NCBI RefSeq assembly: GCF_008704205.1
Contig: NZ_VXLC01000005.1
Location: forward strand, 1-34,407
Direction: 5' to 3'
Source: Nocardia colli
Lineage (GTDB): Bacteria > Actinomycetota > Actinomycetes > Mycobacteriales > Mycobacteriaceae
Length of the DNA: 34,407 bases
Shown here: piece by piece, positions 6,541-14,300 of the stretch
Layout of the letters: each line of letters starts with the position of its first letter
Numbering within the stretch: position 1 is the stretch's first letter
Made by a program: the position numbers and the translations under genes
The notes under the pieces: generated by a model
Seen by the model: the letters and a program-made list of their open reading frames with translations, nothing else
What the model was told of the DNA's origin: nothing
Databases searched by the model: none

Positions 6541-7596
6541 TCAAAGCCGATATGTTCGGCGGGCAGTGTCCGAAAACATCGAGGCCAGTTCGGTTTTCGA
6601 GGCGCCGGCGGCGAGCCGCTTGAAGGTGTTCCACAGCGTCGCGTATCCGGTGCCCATCTTGTCGACGGGGAAGTTGCTCTCGAACATGCATCGCTTCGGT
6701 CCGAACGCGTCGATGCAGGTCTCGAACCACGGCAGCCACAGGGCGGCAAGCTCTTCCGAGCTCGGCGGGGTCGGTGCGGTCCGATAGTCGAAGGCGGCGG
6801 CGGTGGCGAGGAGGCCACCGAGCTTGCAGACGACGTTCGGCCGCTCGGCCACTTCACGGATACCTCGCGCCCAGGTCGCGAAGTGCTCGGCCCGGTCGGT
6901 GGCGTACGGCCCGAAGCCGAGCGGCGCACCGCAGTGGTTGAGCACCAGCCGCAACTCGGGGATCGCGTCGGCCAGCTCGGCGGCGTCGGCGAGCTGCGGG
7001 GACAGGATCCACAGGTCGAGGCTCAGGTCGCGGTCGGCGACGGCGCGCACGCAGTCCCGGATGGCCGGCTCGGCCAGCATGTGCGCACGACTGTCCGGAT
7101 GGCTGAGCTCGATCTCCGCGCTCGCGTCCCAGCTCGCCCCGAACCGCAGCCCGCGAAAGCGGCCCTGACCGGCGGCGATGTGATGCTCGATGACGTTGTC
7201 GACGATCTCGGCGCCGAGCCCGAAGTCGGCCCGTCCGATGATCCCGGCGGCCACCTTGGTCGGACCACCGGCCGCGTCACTTGCCTCCGCCAGGTTCGCG
7301 ACGAACTCCGTCTCGCCGACCGGCCGCAACTCCGTCGGCCCGTCGGTGCGATAGGCGGACATGGCCTCGGCGTGCACGGTCGCGATCACGTTGTGCCCAC
7401 TGCCGGTGTCCGCACCGAATTCCTCTAGGAGATAACGGAATCCGGGGTGGTACCAGAGGTGGTGGTGCGGATCGATGATCGGCAGCTCGGGCAGCAGGAT
7501 CTGCTCCGGCGGCTGTCCGGCCAGCCAGGCCTCGTCCGGTGGAAAGATCCGGCCGAACTCGGTCGGGCGCGCGGCATGGGAAACCGAGGCGTTCAT
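6541..7596 (-). CDS. amidohydrolase family 2 (TIM-barrel metal hydrolase)
   Basis: The 351-residue protein belongs to the amidohydrolase-2 group, whose members include lactone hydrolases and metal-dependent decarboxylases. The metal-binding strand-1 motif is IIDPHHHLW (His44 and His46). Later ligands or active-site residues are probably His221 in VLNHCGAP and the CMFESNFPVD segment at about 303-311. This last segment replaces the more familiar S-D-x-P and is seen in a sugar-lactonase-like subgroup. Start ATG at 7596 has GGGGAGA upstream. It is the first gene of a two-gene operon with the SGNH esterase, transcribed away from the TetR gene at 7709. The substrate is unknown. Confidence 0.9.
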   Translation of the reverse strand: MNASVSHAARPTEFGRIFPPDEAWLAGQPPEQILLPELPIIDPHHHLWYHPGFRYLLEEFGADTGSGHNVIATVHAEAMSAYRTDGPTELRPVGETEFVANLAEASDAAGGPTKVAAGIIGRADFGLGAEIVDNVIEHHIAAGQGRFRGLRFGASWDASAEIELSHPDSRAHMLAEPAIRDCVRAVADRDLSLDLWILSPQLADAAELADAIPELRLVLNHCGAPLGFGPYATDRAEHFATWARGIREVAERPNVVCKLGGLLATAAAFDYRTAPTPPSSEELAALWLPWFETCIDAFGPKRCMFESNFPVDKMGTGYATLWNTFKRLAAGASKTELASMFSDTARRTYRL

Positions 7597-7708
7597 GATG
7601 AGGTCTCCCCTCGATGGTAACTGCTCTCTACTTTAACAAGTCAATAAGCTAAACTACCTAGAGGTATTAGGCAAATAAGTTAGCGATGTAGGCAATGAGG
7701 AGGGCGGC
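7597..7708. promoter_or_regulatory. divergent promoter region with candidate TetR operator
   Basis: This AT-rich 112-base gap separates the TetR gene and its presumed target operon. TACCT, AG, AGGTA at 7655-7666 is a perfect short dyad. It is flanked by the related words CAATAAGCTAAAC (7642-7654) and CAAATAAGTTAGC (7672-7684). This arrangement suits autoregulation plus repression of the amidohydrolase-esterase pair. Assignment as the operator is inference. Confidence 0.5.
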
Positions 7709-8284
7709 ATGGCGCGCGCGAGGATGACCGACGGGAGCCTGATCCAGGCGGCGGCGGAACTGGCCGATGAGGTCGGCTTCGACAACGTGACCGTCTCGGC
7801 GCTGGCCCGCCGGATCGGAGTCAAGGACGCGAGCCTCTACTCACGCCTGGAAAACGCCCGCGACCTGCGGGTGAAGATCGCGGTCCTGGCCCTGGCCGAA
7901 CTCGCCGACAAGGTCGCCGACGCGCTGGCCGGCCGCGCGGGCAAGGACGCTCTGGTCGCCTTCGCCAACGCCTACCGCGACTACGCCAGGCAGCACCCCG
8001 GCCGCTACGCCGCCGCCCAGCTCGACCTCGACCCGGCCACCGCCGCCGCCAGCGCGGCCATGCGGCACTCGGACATGACCCGAGCCATCCTGCGCGGCTA
8101 CGACCTCGCCGAGCCCGACCAGACCGACGCCATCCGCCTCCTGCACGGCACCTTCTACGGCTACGTCACCCTGGAGAACACCGGCCGCTACGACACCCAC
8201 CCTCGCAACGTCGAAGACTCCTGGCTCAGAGCCCTGGACGCCCTCGACGCCGTCCTGAAGAACTGGCCCCCGGCATCTCGCTAG
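7709..8284 (+). CDS. TetR-family transcriptional regulator with WHG-type C-terminal domain
   Basis: The 191-residue protein has an N-terminal TetR helix-turn-helix (about residues 8-55) with VTVSALARRIGVKDASLYSR, the typical recognition helix. The C-terminal half contains YARQHPGRYAA and an LLHGTFYGYVTLE helix, like the WHG-type ligand domain of this family. A GAGGAGGG ribosome site lies five bases before ATG. It is divergent from the amidohydrolase-esterase operon and probably represses it until a substrate-like ligand binds. Confidence 0.92.
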   Translation: MARARMTDGSLIQAAAELADEVGFDNVTVSALARRIGVKDASLYSRLENARDLRVKIAVLALAELADKVADALAGRAGKDALVAFANAYRDYARQHPGRYAAAQLDLDPATAAASAAMRHSDMTRAILRGYDLAEPDQTDAIRLLHGTFYGYVTLENTGRYDTHPRNVEDSWLRALDALDAVLKNWPPASR

Positions 8285-8324
8285 TCGTTGCCAGACCGGG
8301 CTGACCTTGCTTTCGTGCCTCGGT

Positions 8325-8837
8325 TTACCTGCGGCGCAACAGGACTCCGCGAATGAAGGCGGCCTGGCCGGAGTGCTGGATGTCGTCGTCGACGACGCTG
8401 ATCAGCCGGACGGCGAGGGTGACCGGGGGATTCCAGCGGGTGTCGACGATGCGGGGGAGGTCGGCGTCGGTGAGGCCGGAGACGTATTTGATCGTCTGCT
8501 CGTGCACTGCGTCGTAGTAACCGAGGAGTAGATCCGCCGGCACTTCCCCAAGTTGGGCGACCTCGTCGGGGTTGTCGCCGTAGCCGGTCGCGGTGTCGTC
8601 GAACGGCAGGCCGAAGCGTTCGGCCCAGCCCGCCGCGGTCCACACCTGGTCGGTGTCCGCGACGTCGGCGACGTGGTCGTCTTGCACCCGGGTCAGGTGC
8701 CAGATCAGCCAGGCGATGGAGTTGGCGCCCGGGTCCAGCTGGACGGCCAGTTCGTCGCGGGTGAGGCCGGACACGGCTCCGTGCACGTTCTCCTGCACGC
8801 GGCCGAAGGCATCGATCAACAAGTCAGCGCTGGTCAT
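8325..8837 (-). CDS. DinB/DUF664-like four-helix metalloprotein
   Basis: The 170-residue protein resembles the DinB_2 and mycothiol-dependent maleylpyruvate isomerase group of four-helix-bundle proteins. Characteristic segments are SIAWLIWHLTRVQDDHVAD (likely metal ligand His47) and DDIQHSGQAAFIRG (His155) in the last helix. Members use bound metal and, in actinobacteria, often mycothiol or bacillithiol as a thiol cofactor for transferase or isomerase reactions. ATG at 8837 is preferred to the TTG at 8849, which has no ribosome site. It is convergent with the TetR gene, with a 40-base gap. The reaction is not known. Confidence 0.85.
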   Translation of the reverse strand: MTSADLLIDAFGRVQENVHGAVSGLTRDELAVQLDPGANSIAWLIWHLTRVQDDHVADVADTDQVWTAAGWAERFGLPFDDTATGYGDNPDEVAQLGEVPADLLLGYYDAVHEQTIKYVSGLTDADLPRIVDTRWNPPVTLAVRLISVVDDDIQHSGQAAFIRGVLLRRR

Positions 8838-9471
8838 GATCGAGTCCAATCTTGGGGTGGACGTTCATTATTCCCGCCTGGTGTGGCGTGCCGCACAGAG
8901 GTGTGGGGCCGGCTATCGCCCAGCGACGGTCGCCGCGCCGCGACCCACACGCAGTGAATTCCGCCGGAGCGACTCGTTAGTGGCACGTGAATTCTTTGTG
9001 TCGGACGGTACTCGGATAGACCGTTCGAACCCTCGCCATTACGCTGGCCGGACGATGGCAACGGGATAGTCGACTCGGGAGTGCGCTACGTTCGGATAAA
9101 CACCGGTATTCAGCGGAAAATGCTTTGAAGTAGAACTAACAAGCGATTTCAGGTCGACCTGAAGAGGGTCGGCGGAATCAAATTATCGCTGCGGCGTGCG
9201 GGTCTGGCGCGGAGCCGGAAGGCGCTGAAACATCCTGGCCAGCAGGCTTGTTGCCGCAAGCGGCGGCCTGGATGGGCTCTGTTGCCATTACCGGCGCAGC
9301 ACTATAAGCACAGCTTTTAATTCGCATTAAGCCCGGCATGTAATCTGCGACACTTTCGCACCGGCACGCCCACGACAAGTGGCGTACCGATGACTATTGT
9401 CGTTTCGCGCACGTGAAATGCAGTTCACCGGATCACCTGAAATTCTCGCGATGCAGTGGAGGTATAGCCCA
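8838..9471. other. 634-base intergenic region
   Basis: It should hold the promoters of the DinB-like gene (leftward) and the lipase (rightward). Small open frames on both strands lack ribosome sites and recognisable content. The only clear structure is the 16-bp palindrome at 9148-9163. The stretch at 9300-9360 is AT-rich (CTTTTAATTCGCATTAAG) and may include the lipase promoter. Confidence 0.5.
9148..9163. promoter_or_regulatory. perfect 16-bp palindrome, candidate operator
   Basis: TTCAGGTCGACCTGAA reads the same on both strands. Continuous palindromes of this length are typical of dimeric regulator sites. It lies about 310 bases upstream of the lipase start and 310 bases upstream of the DinB-like gene. 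No cognate regulator is adjacent. Confidence 0.4.
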
Positions 9472-10722
9472 GTGGGTAGACGACTTTTTCGGTTGGCAAC
9501 CGGTGGCACGAAACTGAGACCGATCCTGGCGGCGTTCGGCGCGCTGACGATCAGCGCGGTCATGGTCACCTCGGGCGCGGCCACCGCAAACGCCCAGCCG
9601 ATCTGGCCGAACCCGGACCCGGACCCGTTCTACGCCGCGCCGGCCGACATCGGCAGCAAGGCCAACGGTGACGTGCTGGCCAGCCGACCGATGCCGCCGC
9701 TGTTCTACTTCCCCAACGCCTCGGTCACCCTGATCAAGTTCCGCTCGACCAACTCCCAGGGCGAGCCGATCGCGGCGACCACCACGGTGCTGACCCCGAA
9801 CGGCCACCGCGCCGACGCGCCGCTGCTGTCGTTCCAGCACATCATCAACGGGCTCGGCACCCAGTGCGCGATCTCGCACGGGCTCTACGCCAACGACACG
9901 AACTTCATCGTCCCGTTCGCGCCGGCGCTGAATATCGCGCTGCTGCGTGGCTGGTCCGTCGCGCTGCCCGATCACCTCGGCCCGACCAGTGCTTACGGTG
10001 CCGCGAAATTGGGCGGCCAGATCACCCTCGACGGTGTCCGCGCCGCGCAGCGACTCGCGCAGCTCGCCCTCGGGAAGAGCCCGGTGGCGTTGGCCGGTTA
10101 CTCCGGCGGCGGCATGGCGACCGCCTGGGCCGCGGCGCTCGCGCCGAAGTACGCGCCGGAGCTGAACATCGTCGGCGCCGCCGAGGGCGGTGTCCCGATG
10201 AACCTGCAGACCATGGGCTGGGGCATCGGGCACAACCAGCACCCGGCGTTCGGCCTGGCCTTCGCCGCCGTGCTCGGCTTGGAGCGGGAATACCCGGACC
10301 GGCTGCCGATCACCGACGCCCTGAGCCAGCGCGGGCTCGCCGCGGCCAGGGACATCGCCAACAGCTGCACCAATGACCTCATCGCGCGCGGCGTCGGGCA
10401 TACCTTCGACGATTACGCGAAAGACAATGTGATGGCCCATGATCCGAAGGCGTGGGCGGTGGCGGACGAGAACAGCGTCGAGCTGTACGCCGGCGTGCCC
10501 GATGCGCCGATCTTCGAATGGCATTCCCCGCAGGACAATCTGATCCCGCTGGACGCGATCGCGAACACGGTCGGCCGTTATTGCCGGGCGGGCGTGCGGG
10601 TGGAGTCCGAACTCTTCCCCTCGCCGGACCACTTGACCACCGCGGTCATCGGCTTCCCCTCGATGCTGAACTGGCTCGACGGTCGATACAGCGGCAAGCC
10701 TGCCCCGAGTAACTGCGCCTAG
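9472..10722 (+). CDS. secreted LIP-family lipase
   Basis: The 416-residue protein has an export signal (residues 1-41, hydrophobic core ILAAFGALTISAVMV, cleavage near ANA-QP). The mature part matches the secretory lipase (LIP) family common in mycolate actinobacteria. It has the start region PFYAAPADIG, the nucleophile elbow GYSGGG with Ser211, a probable Asp355 in HSPQDNLIPLD, and His387 in SPDHLTTAV. The cysteines at 132, 299, 371 and 415 suit disulphides. GTG at 9472 is preferred because GGAGG sits nine bases upstream. The earlier in-frame TTG at 9397 and ATG at 9451 lack such a site. The gene is monocistronic with its own terminator. It presumably degrades extracellular lipids. Confidence 0.92.
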   Translation: MGRRLFRLATGGTKLRPILAAFGALTISAVMVTSGAATANAQPIWPNPDPDPFYAAPADIGSKANGDVLASRPMPPLFYFPNASVTLIKFRSTNSQGEPIAATTTVLTPNGHRADAPLLSFQHIINGLGTQCAISHGLYANDTNFIVPFAPALNIALLRGWSVALPDHLGPTSAYGAAKLGGQITLDGVRAAQRLAQLALGKSPVALAGYSGGGMATAWAAALAPKYAPELNIVGAAEGGVPMNLQTMGWGIGHNQHPAFGLAFAAVLGLEREYPDRLPITDALSQRGLAAARDIANSCTNDLIARGVGHTFDDYAKDNVMAHDPKAWAVADENSVELYAGVPDAPIFEWHSPQDNLIPLDAIANTVGRYCRAGVRVESELFPSPDHLTTAVIGFPSMLNWLDGRYSGKPAPSNCA

Positions 10723-10734
10723 TCCGACGATGAG

Positions 10735-10770
10735 TCGGCCCCTGATCGGTAGCTAACGATCAGGGGCCGA
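10735..10770 (+). terminator. rho-independent terminator
   Basis: TCGGCCCCTGATCG at 10735-10748 pairs perfectly with CGATCAGGGGCCGA at 10757-10770 around an 8-base loop, followed by TTCGCTTG. It serves the lipase gene and may also stop the convergent DsbA-like gene. Confidence 0.85.
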
Positions 10771-10787
10771 TTCGCTTGTCCGGCAGG

Positions 10788-11501
10788 TCAATCGCGCGCC
10801 GGCAGCTCGCATCCGTCCGGGCCGCACGCGTCCGCGCCGCCGACGGTCTGGATAACCGGCTGTCGCTCGCCCCACGCCTGATCGAGCGCCTGGGCGAACA
10901 CCGCGACCGGCTGCGCGCCGGACACGCCGTACTTGCGGTCGATCACGAAGAACGGCACGCCGGTCGCGCCGAGCTGCGCCGCTTCCCGCTCATCGGCGCG
11001 CACGGCGTCGGCATAGGCGTTCGGATCCTCGAGCACCCCGCGCACCTTCGACTCGTCGAGCCCCGCGTCGACCGCGAGCCGGACCAGGCGCTCGTGATCG
11101 CCGAACAGCGACTCCTCCTCGGCGAAGTTCCCTCGATTGAGCGCGTCGAGCAGCTCTTCCTGCTTGCCCTGCGCCAACGCGAAGTGCAGCAGCCGATGCA
11201 TGTCGAAGGAACTGCCGTAGTCGCGCCCCTCGGTGACATACGGCAGACCGAGCTCGGCCGCCTGCGCCCCGATGCCGCGCTCGTTCGCCGCGGCCTGCGC
11301 CTCGCTGATCCCGTACTTCTGCGCGATCTTCGTGATCACCGGCCCCGACTCGTCGGCGGCCAGGCTCGGATCCAGCTCGAAGGACCGATGCACCACCTCG
11401 ACGTCGTCGCCGTGCGCGAATTCCGCCAGCGCCTGCCCGAACCGCTCCTTACCCAGGTAGCAGAACGGACAGTTGATATCGGTCCAAATCTCGACCCGCA
11501 C
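10788..11501 (-). CDS. DsbA-family (FrnE-like) thioredoxin-fold oxidoreductase
   Basis: The 237-residue cytoplasmic protein has the FrnE-type DsbA fold. It starts (V)RVEIWTDINCPFCYLG with the redox motif C11-P-F-C14, followed by an inserted helical domain (about 45-165). The cis-proline strand GVPFFVIDRKYGVSGAQP is near residue 185. A Cys pair near the C-terminus (DACGPDGC) resembles the extra cysteines of some FrnE proteins. I chose GTG at 11501: GAGG lies six bases upstream and the product then begins like its homologues. ATG at 11507 directly abuts GAGG. FrnE-like proteins act in polyketide biosynthesis or oxidative-stress thiol chemistry. It is divergent from a diiron oxygenase gene. Confidence 0.9.
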   Translation of the reverse strand: MRVEIWTDINCPFCYLGKERFGQALAEFAHGDDVEVVHRSFELDPSLAADESGPVITKIAQKYGISEAQAAANERGIGAQAAELGLPYVTEGRDYGSSFDMHRLLHFALAQGKQEELLDALNRGNFAEEESLFGDHERLVRLAVDAGLDESKVRGVLEDPNAYADAVRADEREAAQLGATGVPFFVIDRKYGVSGAQPVAVFAQALDQAWGERQPVIQTVGGADACGPDGCELPARD

Positions 11502-11647
11502 GTTCATCCTCAGTCTCGTCTCGACCCCCGATCAGGCAACACCCGAGCTATCGATTCTGTTCCGCGCCGAGGTCTAGATCTGAGTGAGACAGGCTGTTAC
11601 TGTAAACATGTGTCACATTAACCTCGACTGGATATGAGGTAGACGTC

Positions 11648-12646
11648 ATGGCTACAAAGTCGGCAACGGCGCCGTCTCGGACCGCGGCGCAGAGCGCGTA
11701 CGCGGGAATCCTGACGACGCTCTCCGAAGGGTCGGTGAACAAGCACTTCGACCCGTACACCGAGATCGACTGGGACGCGCCGGAGTGGGCGGTGGTACCG
11801 AACGATCCGCGCTGGATCCTGCCCGCGGACAGCGATCCGCTGGGCGCGCATCCCTGGTATCTCGCGCAGTCCGAAGCGCGCAAGATCGAGATCGGCATGT
11901 GGCGGCAGGCCAACGTCGCGAAGGTCGGCCTGCAGTTCGAAGAGGTGCTGATCGGCGGCGTGATGAACTATCTGTTCGCCGTCGTGCCGAACGGCTCCGG
12001 TGAATTCCGCTACCTCAATCACGAGGTCGCCGAAGAGGTCAACCACACCCTGATGTTCCAGGAGATGGTGAACCGGATCGGCCTGGACGTGCCCGGCATG
12101 AGCCGGTTCATGAAGGCGGTCGGCCCGCTGGTGCCGCTGCTCGGCCGGTTCTTCCCGACCACGTTCTTCGTCGCCGTCCTGGCCGGCGAGGAGCCGATCG
12201 ATCACGTGCAGAAGTCGGTGTTGCGCGCGGGGGAGAACGTGCACCCGATCATGCGCGACGTGATGCGGATCCACATCGCCGAGGAGGCGCGCCACATCGC
12301 CTTCGCGCACGAGTACCTGCGCCAGCGGGTGCCGAAGCTGGGGTTCGTGCAGCGCAGCACGCTGTCGCTGGCCTACCCGATCATCATGTTCATCGCCTGC
12401 GACCTGATCGTGAAGCCGCCGCGCTCGCTGTTCCGCGAGTTCGACATCCCGATGGGGATTCGCCGGGAGTTGTTCTGGCGCAGCGCCGAAGCGCGTGCGC
12501 GCCGCCGCGACTTCTTCGGCGAGGCGCGCATGCTCGCCTCCGATATCGGGCTGATGAACCCGGCGGCGAAGCTGACCTGGCGGCTGCTGCGGATCAACGG
12601 CGGGAACTCCAGGTACCGCGGCGAACCGGTGCGCAGCCGCTCCTGA
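11648..12646 (+). CDS. AurF-type diiron oxygenase
   Basis: The 332-residue protein resembles the AurF (p-aminobenzoate N-oxygenase) family of ferritin-like diiron enzymes. Ligand spacing fits the family: E98/E99 in QFEEV, E130 and H133 in EEVNH, E181/E182 in AGEEP, then H209, E213 and H216 in HIAEEARH. The H-x3-E-x2-H pattern and the E-x2-H pair are the clearest evidence. Family members N-oxygenate aromatic amines or act on other substrates, and many actinobacterial copies are uncharacterised. ATG at 11648 has GAGG eight bases upstream. A short dyad (ATGTG, T, CACAT at 11608-11618) lies in its promoter region. The DsbA-like gene is divergent, 146 bases away. No biosynthetic cluster surrounds it. 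Confidence 0.87.
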   Translation: MATKSATAPSRTAAQSAYAGILTTLSEGSVNKHFDPYTEIDWDAPEWAVVPNDPRWILPADSDPLGAHPWYLAQSEARKIEIGMWRQANVAKVGLQFEEVLIGGVMNYLFAVVPNGSGEFRYLNHEVAEEVNHTLMFQEMVNRIGLDVPGMSRFMKAVGPLVPLLGRFFPTTFFVAVLAGEEPIDHVQKSVLRAGENVHPIMRDVMRIHIAEEARHIAFAHEYLRQRVPKLGFVQRSTLSLAYPIIMFIACDLIVKPPRSLFREFDIPMGIRRELFWRSAEARARRRDFFGEARMLASDIGLMNPAAKLTWRLLRINGGNSRYRGEPVRSRS

Positions 12647-12655
12647 ATTCGCGCG

Positions 12656-12685
12656 ACCCGGCGCTCATTGCCATGCGCGCCGGGT
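12656..12685. terminator. hairpin between convergent genes
   Basis: ACCCGGCGC at 12656-12664 pairs with GCGCCGGGT at 12677-12685. The stop codon of the cyclopropane synthase lies in the loop. It is positioned to act on both the oxygenase and the synthase transcripts. There is no T-run. Confidence 0.5.
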
Positions 12686-13969
12686 TCCCGGCATTCCGGT
12701 GTGCCCCTGCGGATCCGGCACCACGCCGAGTACCTGATGCAGTCCGAGCCCACCGTCCTCGAAGCCCAAGGCCGAAGCGGCCATATAGAGTCGCCAGACC
12801 CGGGCTCGCCCCTCGCTGGTCAGCGAAACCGCTTTGTCCCAGGCATTTTCGAGATTCGCGACCCACGCGCGCAAGGTCAGCGCGTAGTGCTCGCGCAGTG
12901 CTTCGACATCGCGTACCTCGAAGCCGGCCCGCTGCATCGCCAGCGCGACCTCCCCGACGTCGACCAGCTCGCCGTCCGGGAAGACGTAACGGCCGACGAA
13001 CGAGCGAGCGCCCATCACGGACCCGCCCGCCGACGAGATCGCGTGGTTGAGTAGTCGGCCTTCGGGGCGCAGCAGCGCGCGCAGGGTCTCGAAGTACGCC
13101 GCGGCCCGCTTGGTGCCGACATGCTCGAACATGCCGATCGAGGAGATGGCGTCGAACTGTTCGCCGCGCAGGTCGCGATAGTCGGACAGCCTGATCTCGA
13201 CGTTCGCGGACAGCCCCGCCTCGGCGACCCGCTCGCGCGCCAGCTCGATCTGCGCGGTGCTGATCGTCACGCCGACCACCTGCACGCCGTACGTCGCGGC
13301 CGCGTGGATGGCCATCGATCCCCAGCCGCACCCGACGTCGAGCAGGCGCATCCCGGGTCGCAGGTCGAGCTTGCGGCAGATCAGATCGTGCTTGGCCCGT
13401 TGCGCGTCTGCCAGGGACACGGTCGCGTTCGCGCCGACGTGTCCGTCGTCCGCCTCGGCGACGAAGCGCGCGCAGGAGTACGTCATGCTCGACCCGAGCA
13501 CCAGCCGATAGAAGTCGTTCCCGACGTCGTAGTGGTGACTGATCGCCGCCGCGTCCCGCCGTTTGGTGTGCAGCGGTCCGCGCTGTGGCCGCGCCTCCTC
13601 CGGCGGTGGCGCCGGCCGCTGCCCGAGTGCGCCGAGTTCCCTGGCCGCGAGGATGGCTTTGCGGGCCGCGTCCAGGCCGAGCTTGGCGTCGCTGGGCGCC
13701 GTCGTGGCCAGCGATCGAAGGATGCTGAAGATGTCGCCGTCCAGGTCCACCGCGCCGGACACGAAGGCGCGTCCGATCCCGAGTTCGCCCGGCGCCCAAA
13801 CCATATGGCGCAGTGCGTCCTTGGACCGGATGCGGATGGTGCCCGCACTCGTGCCCTCGGGTTCGATGGAGCTGCCGTCCCAGAACTCGAACCGCACCGC
13901 CGGATGCGCCCCGAGTGCGGCCCGCGCCAGCGGTTCGAAGACCGCCGCGACCGTCCTCTTGTTGCCCAT
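12665..13969 (-). CDS. cyclopropane-fatty-acyl-phospholipid synthase / mycolic acid methyltransferase family
   Basis: The 434-residue protein fits the CFA-synthase size class. An N-terminal lipid-binding region (about 1-120) is followed by a SAM-dependent methyltransferase domain. Motifs are SHHYDVGNDFYRLVLGSSM (144-162), the SAM loop LLDVGCGWGS (209-218), and SIGMFEHVG (277-285) near the active site. The enzyme family transfers a methylene or methyl group from SAM to double bonds of membrane acyl chains. The start used is ATG at 13969, with GGAG only two bases upstream. A GTG directly before it is a possible alternative. Extending further upstream adds low-complexity, Pro/Arg-rich sequence and is unlikely. 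It is convergent with the oxygenase gene. Confidence 0.92.
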   Translation of the reverse strand: MGNKRTVAAVFEPLARAALGAHPAVRFEFWDGSSIEPEGTSAGTIRIRSKDALRHMVWAPGELGIGRAFVSGAVDLDGDIFSILRSLATTAPSDAKLGLDAARKAILAARELGALGQRPAPPPEEARPQRGPLHTKRRDAAAISHHYDVGNDFYRLVLGSSMTYSCARFVAEADDGHVGANATVSLADAQRAKHDLICRKLDLRPGMRLLDVGCGWGSMAIHAAATYGVQVVGVTISTAQIELARERVAEAGLSANVEIRLSDYRDLRGEQFDAISSIGMFEHVGTKRAAAYFETLRALLRPEGRLLNHAISSAGGSVMGARSFVGRYVFPDGELVDVGEVALAMQRAGFEVRDVEALREHYALTLRAWVANLENAWDKAVSLTSEGRARVWRLYMAASALGFEDGGLGLHQVLGVVPDPQGHTGMPGTRRAWQ

Positions 13970-14063
13970 CACTCCACTATGGCCCGCGCCGCCCGCCGAC
14001 CCGGGCAACGACTGGCGGCAATTATGTGTCGTTGCGGGGGTCAGCGGGCGGCGGGGCAGACGC

Positions 14064-14300
14064 TCAGCGGCAAATGCCCGGTGCGGAGTGCCACTGGGTT
14101 GCCTCGTCGGTGCACCGGCAGGCGAGGGTGCCGCCACCGAGTTCCATGCATTTGCATCGCTCGGCGCACGGTGAGCTGTCGGTGCTGCTCTGTGCGGCGC
14201 CCTGCGCGAACTGGGGAAACTGTGGTGAGTGCGGTGACGCCGGTGCCACCGACGGCCCCGGCCTGATGCGTCGGAGGAAGGGCCGTCGAGTAGCAGTTAT
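14064..14300 (-). CDS. small Cys-rich protein overlapping mauE-like gene, possible ATA start
   Basis: Directly after the MauE-like gene a 78-residue frame ends at TGA 14064-14066. An AGAAAGG ribosome site (14309-14315) lies eight bases before an ATA codon at 14298-14300. That ATA overlaps the MauE stop as ATAA, exactly where a coupled ATG would be expected. Read from there the product begins ITATRRPFLRR, which resembles a twin-arginine motif (T-R-R-x-F-L) but has no strong hydrophobic core after it. A Pro/Ser/Gln linker follows, then a compact module with five cysteines: CAERCKCMELGGGTLACRC and a final Cys three residues from the end (GICR). If ATA cannot initiate, a GTG at 14249 would give 61 residues that keep all the cysteines. 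The family is not recognised. Confidence 0.45.
   Translation of the reverse strand: MTATRRPFLRRIRPGPSVAPASPHSPQFPQFAQGAAQSSTDSSPCAERCKCMELGGGTLACRCTDEATQWHSAPGICR

Noticed and set aside
5438..6787. 449-residue plus-strand frame across the esterase and amidohydrolase genes
   Set aside because: Antisense shadow caused by high GC; both minus-strand genes have intact catalytic motifs and ribosome sites.
11608..11618. ATGTG-T-CACAT dyad as a CRP site
   Set aside because: CRP/GlxR sites need six bases between TGTGA and TCACA; here only one base separates the arms. It may still bind another regulator.
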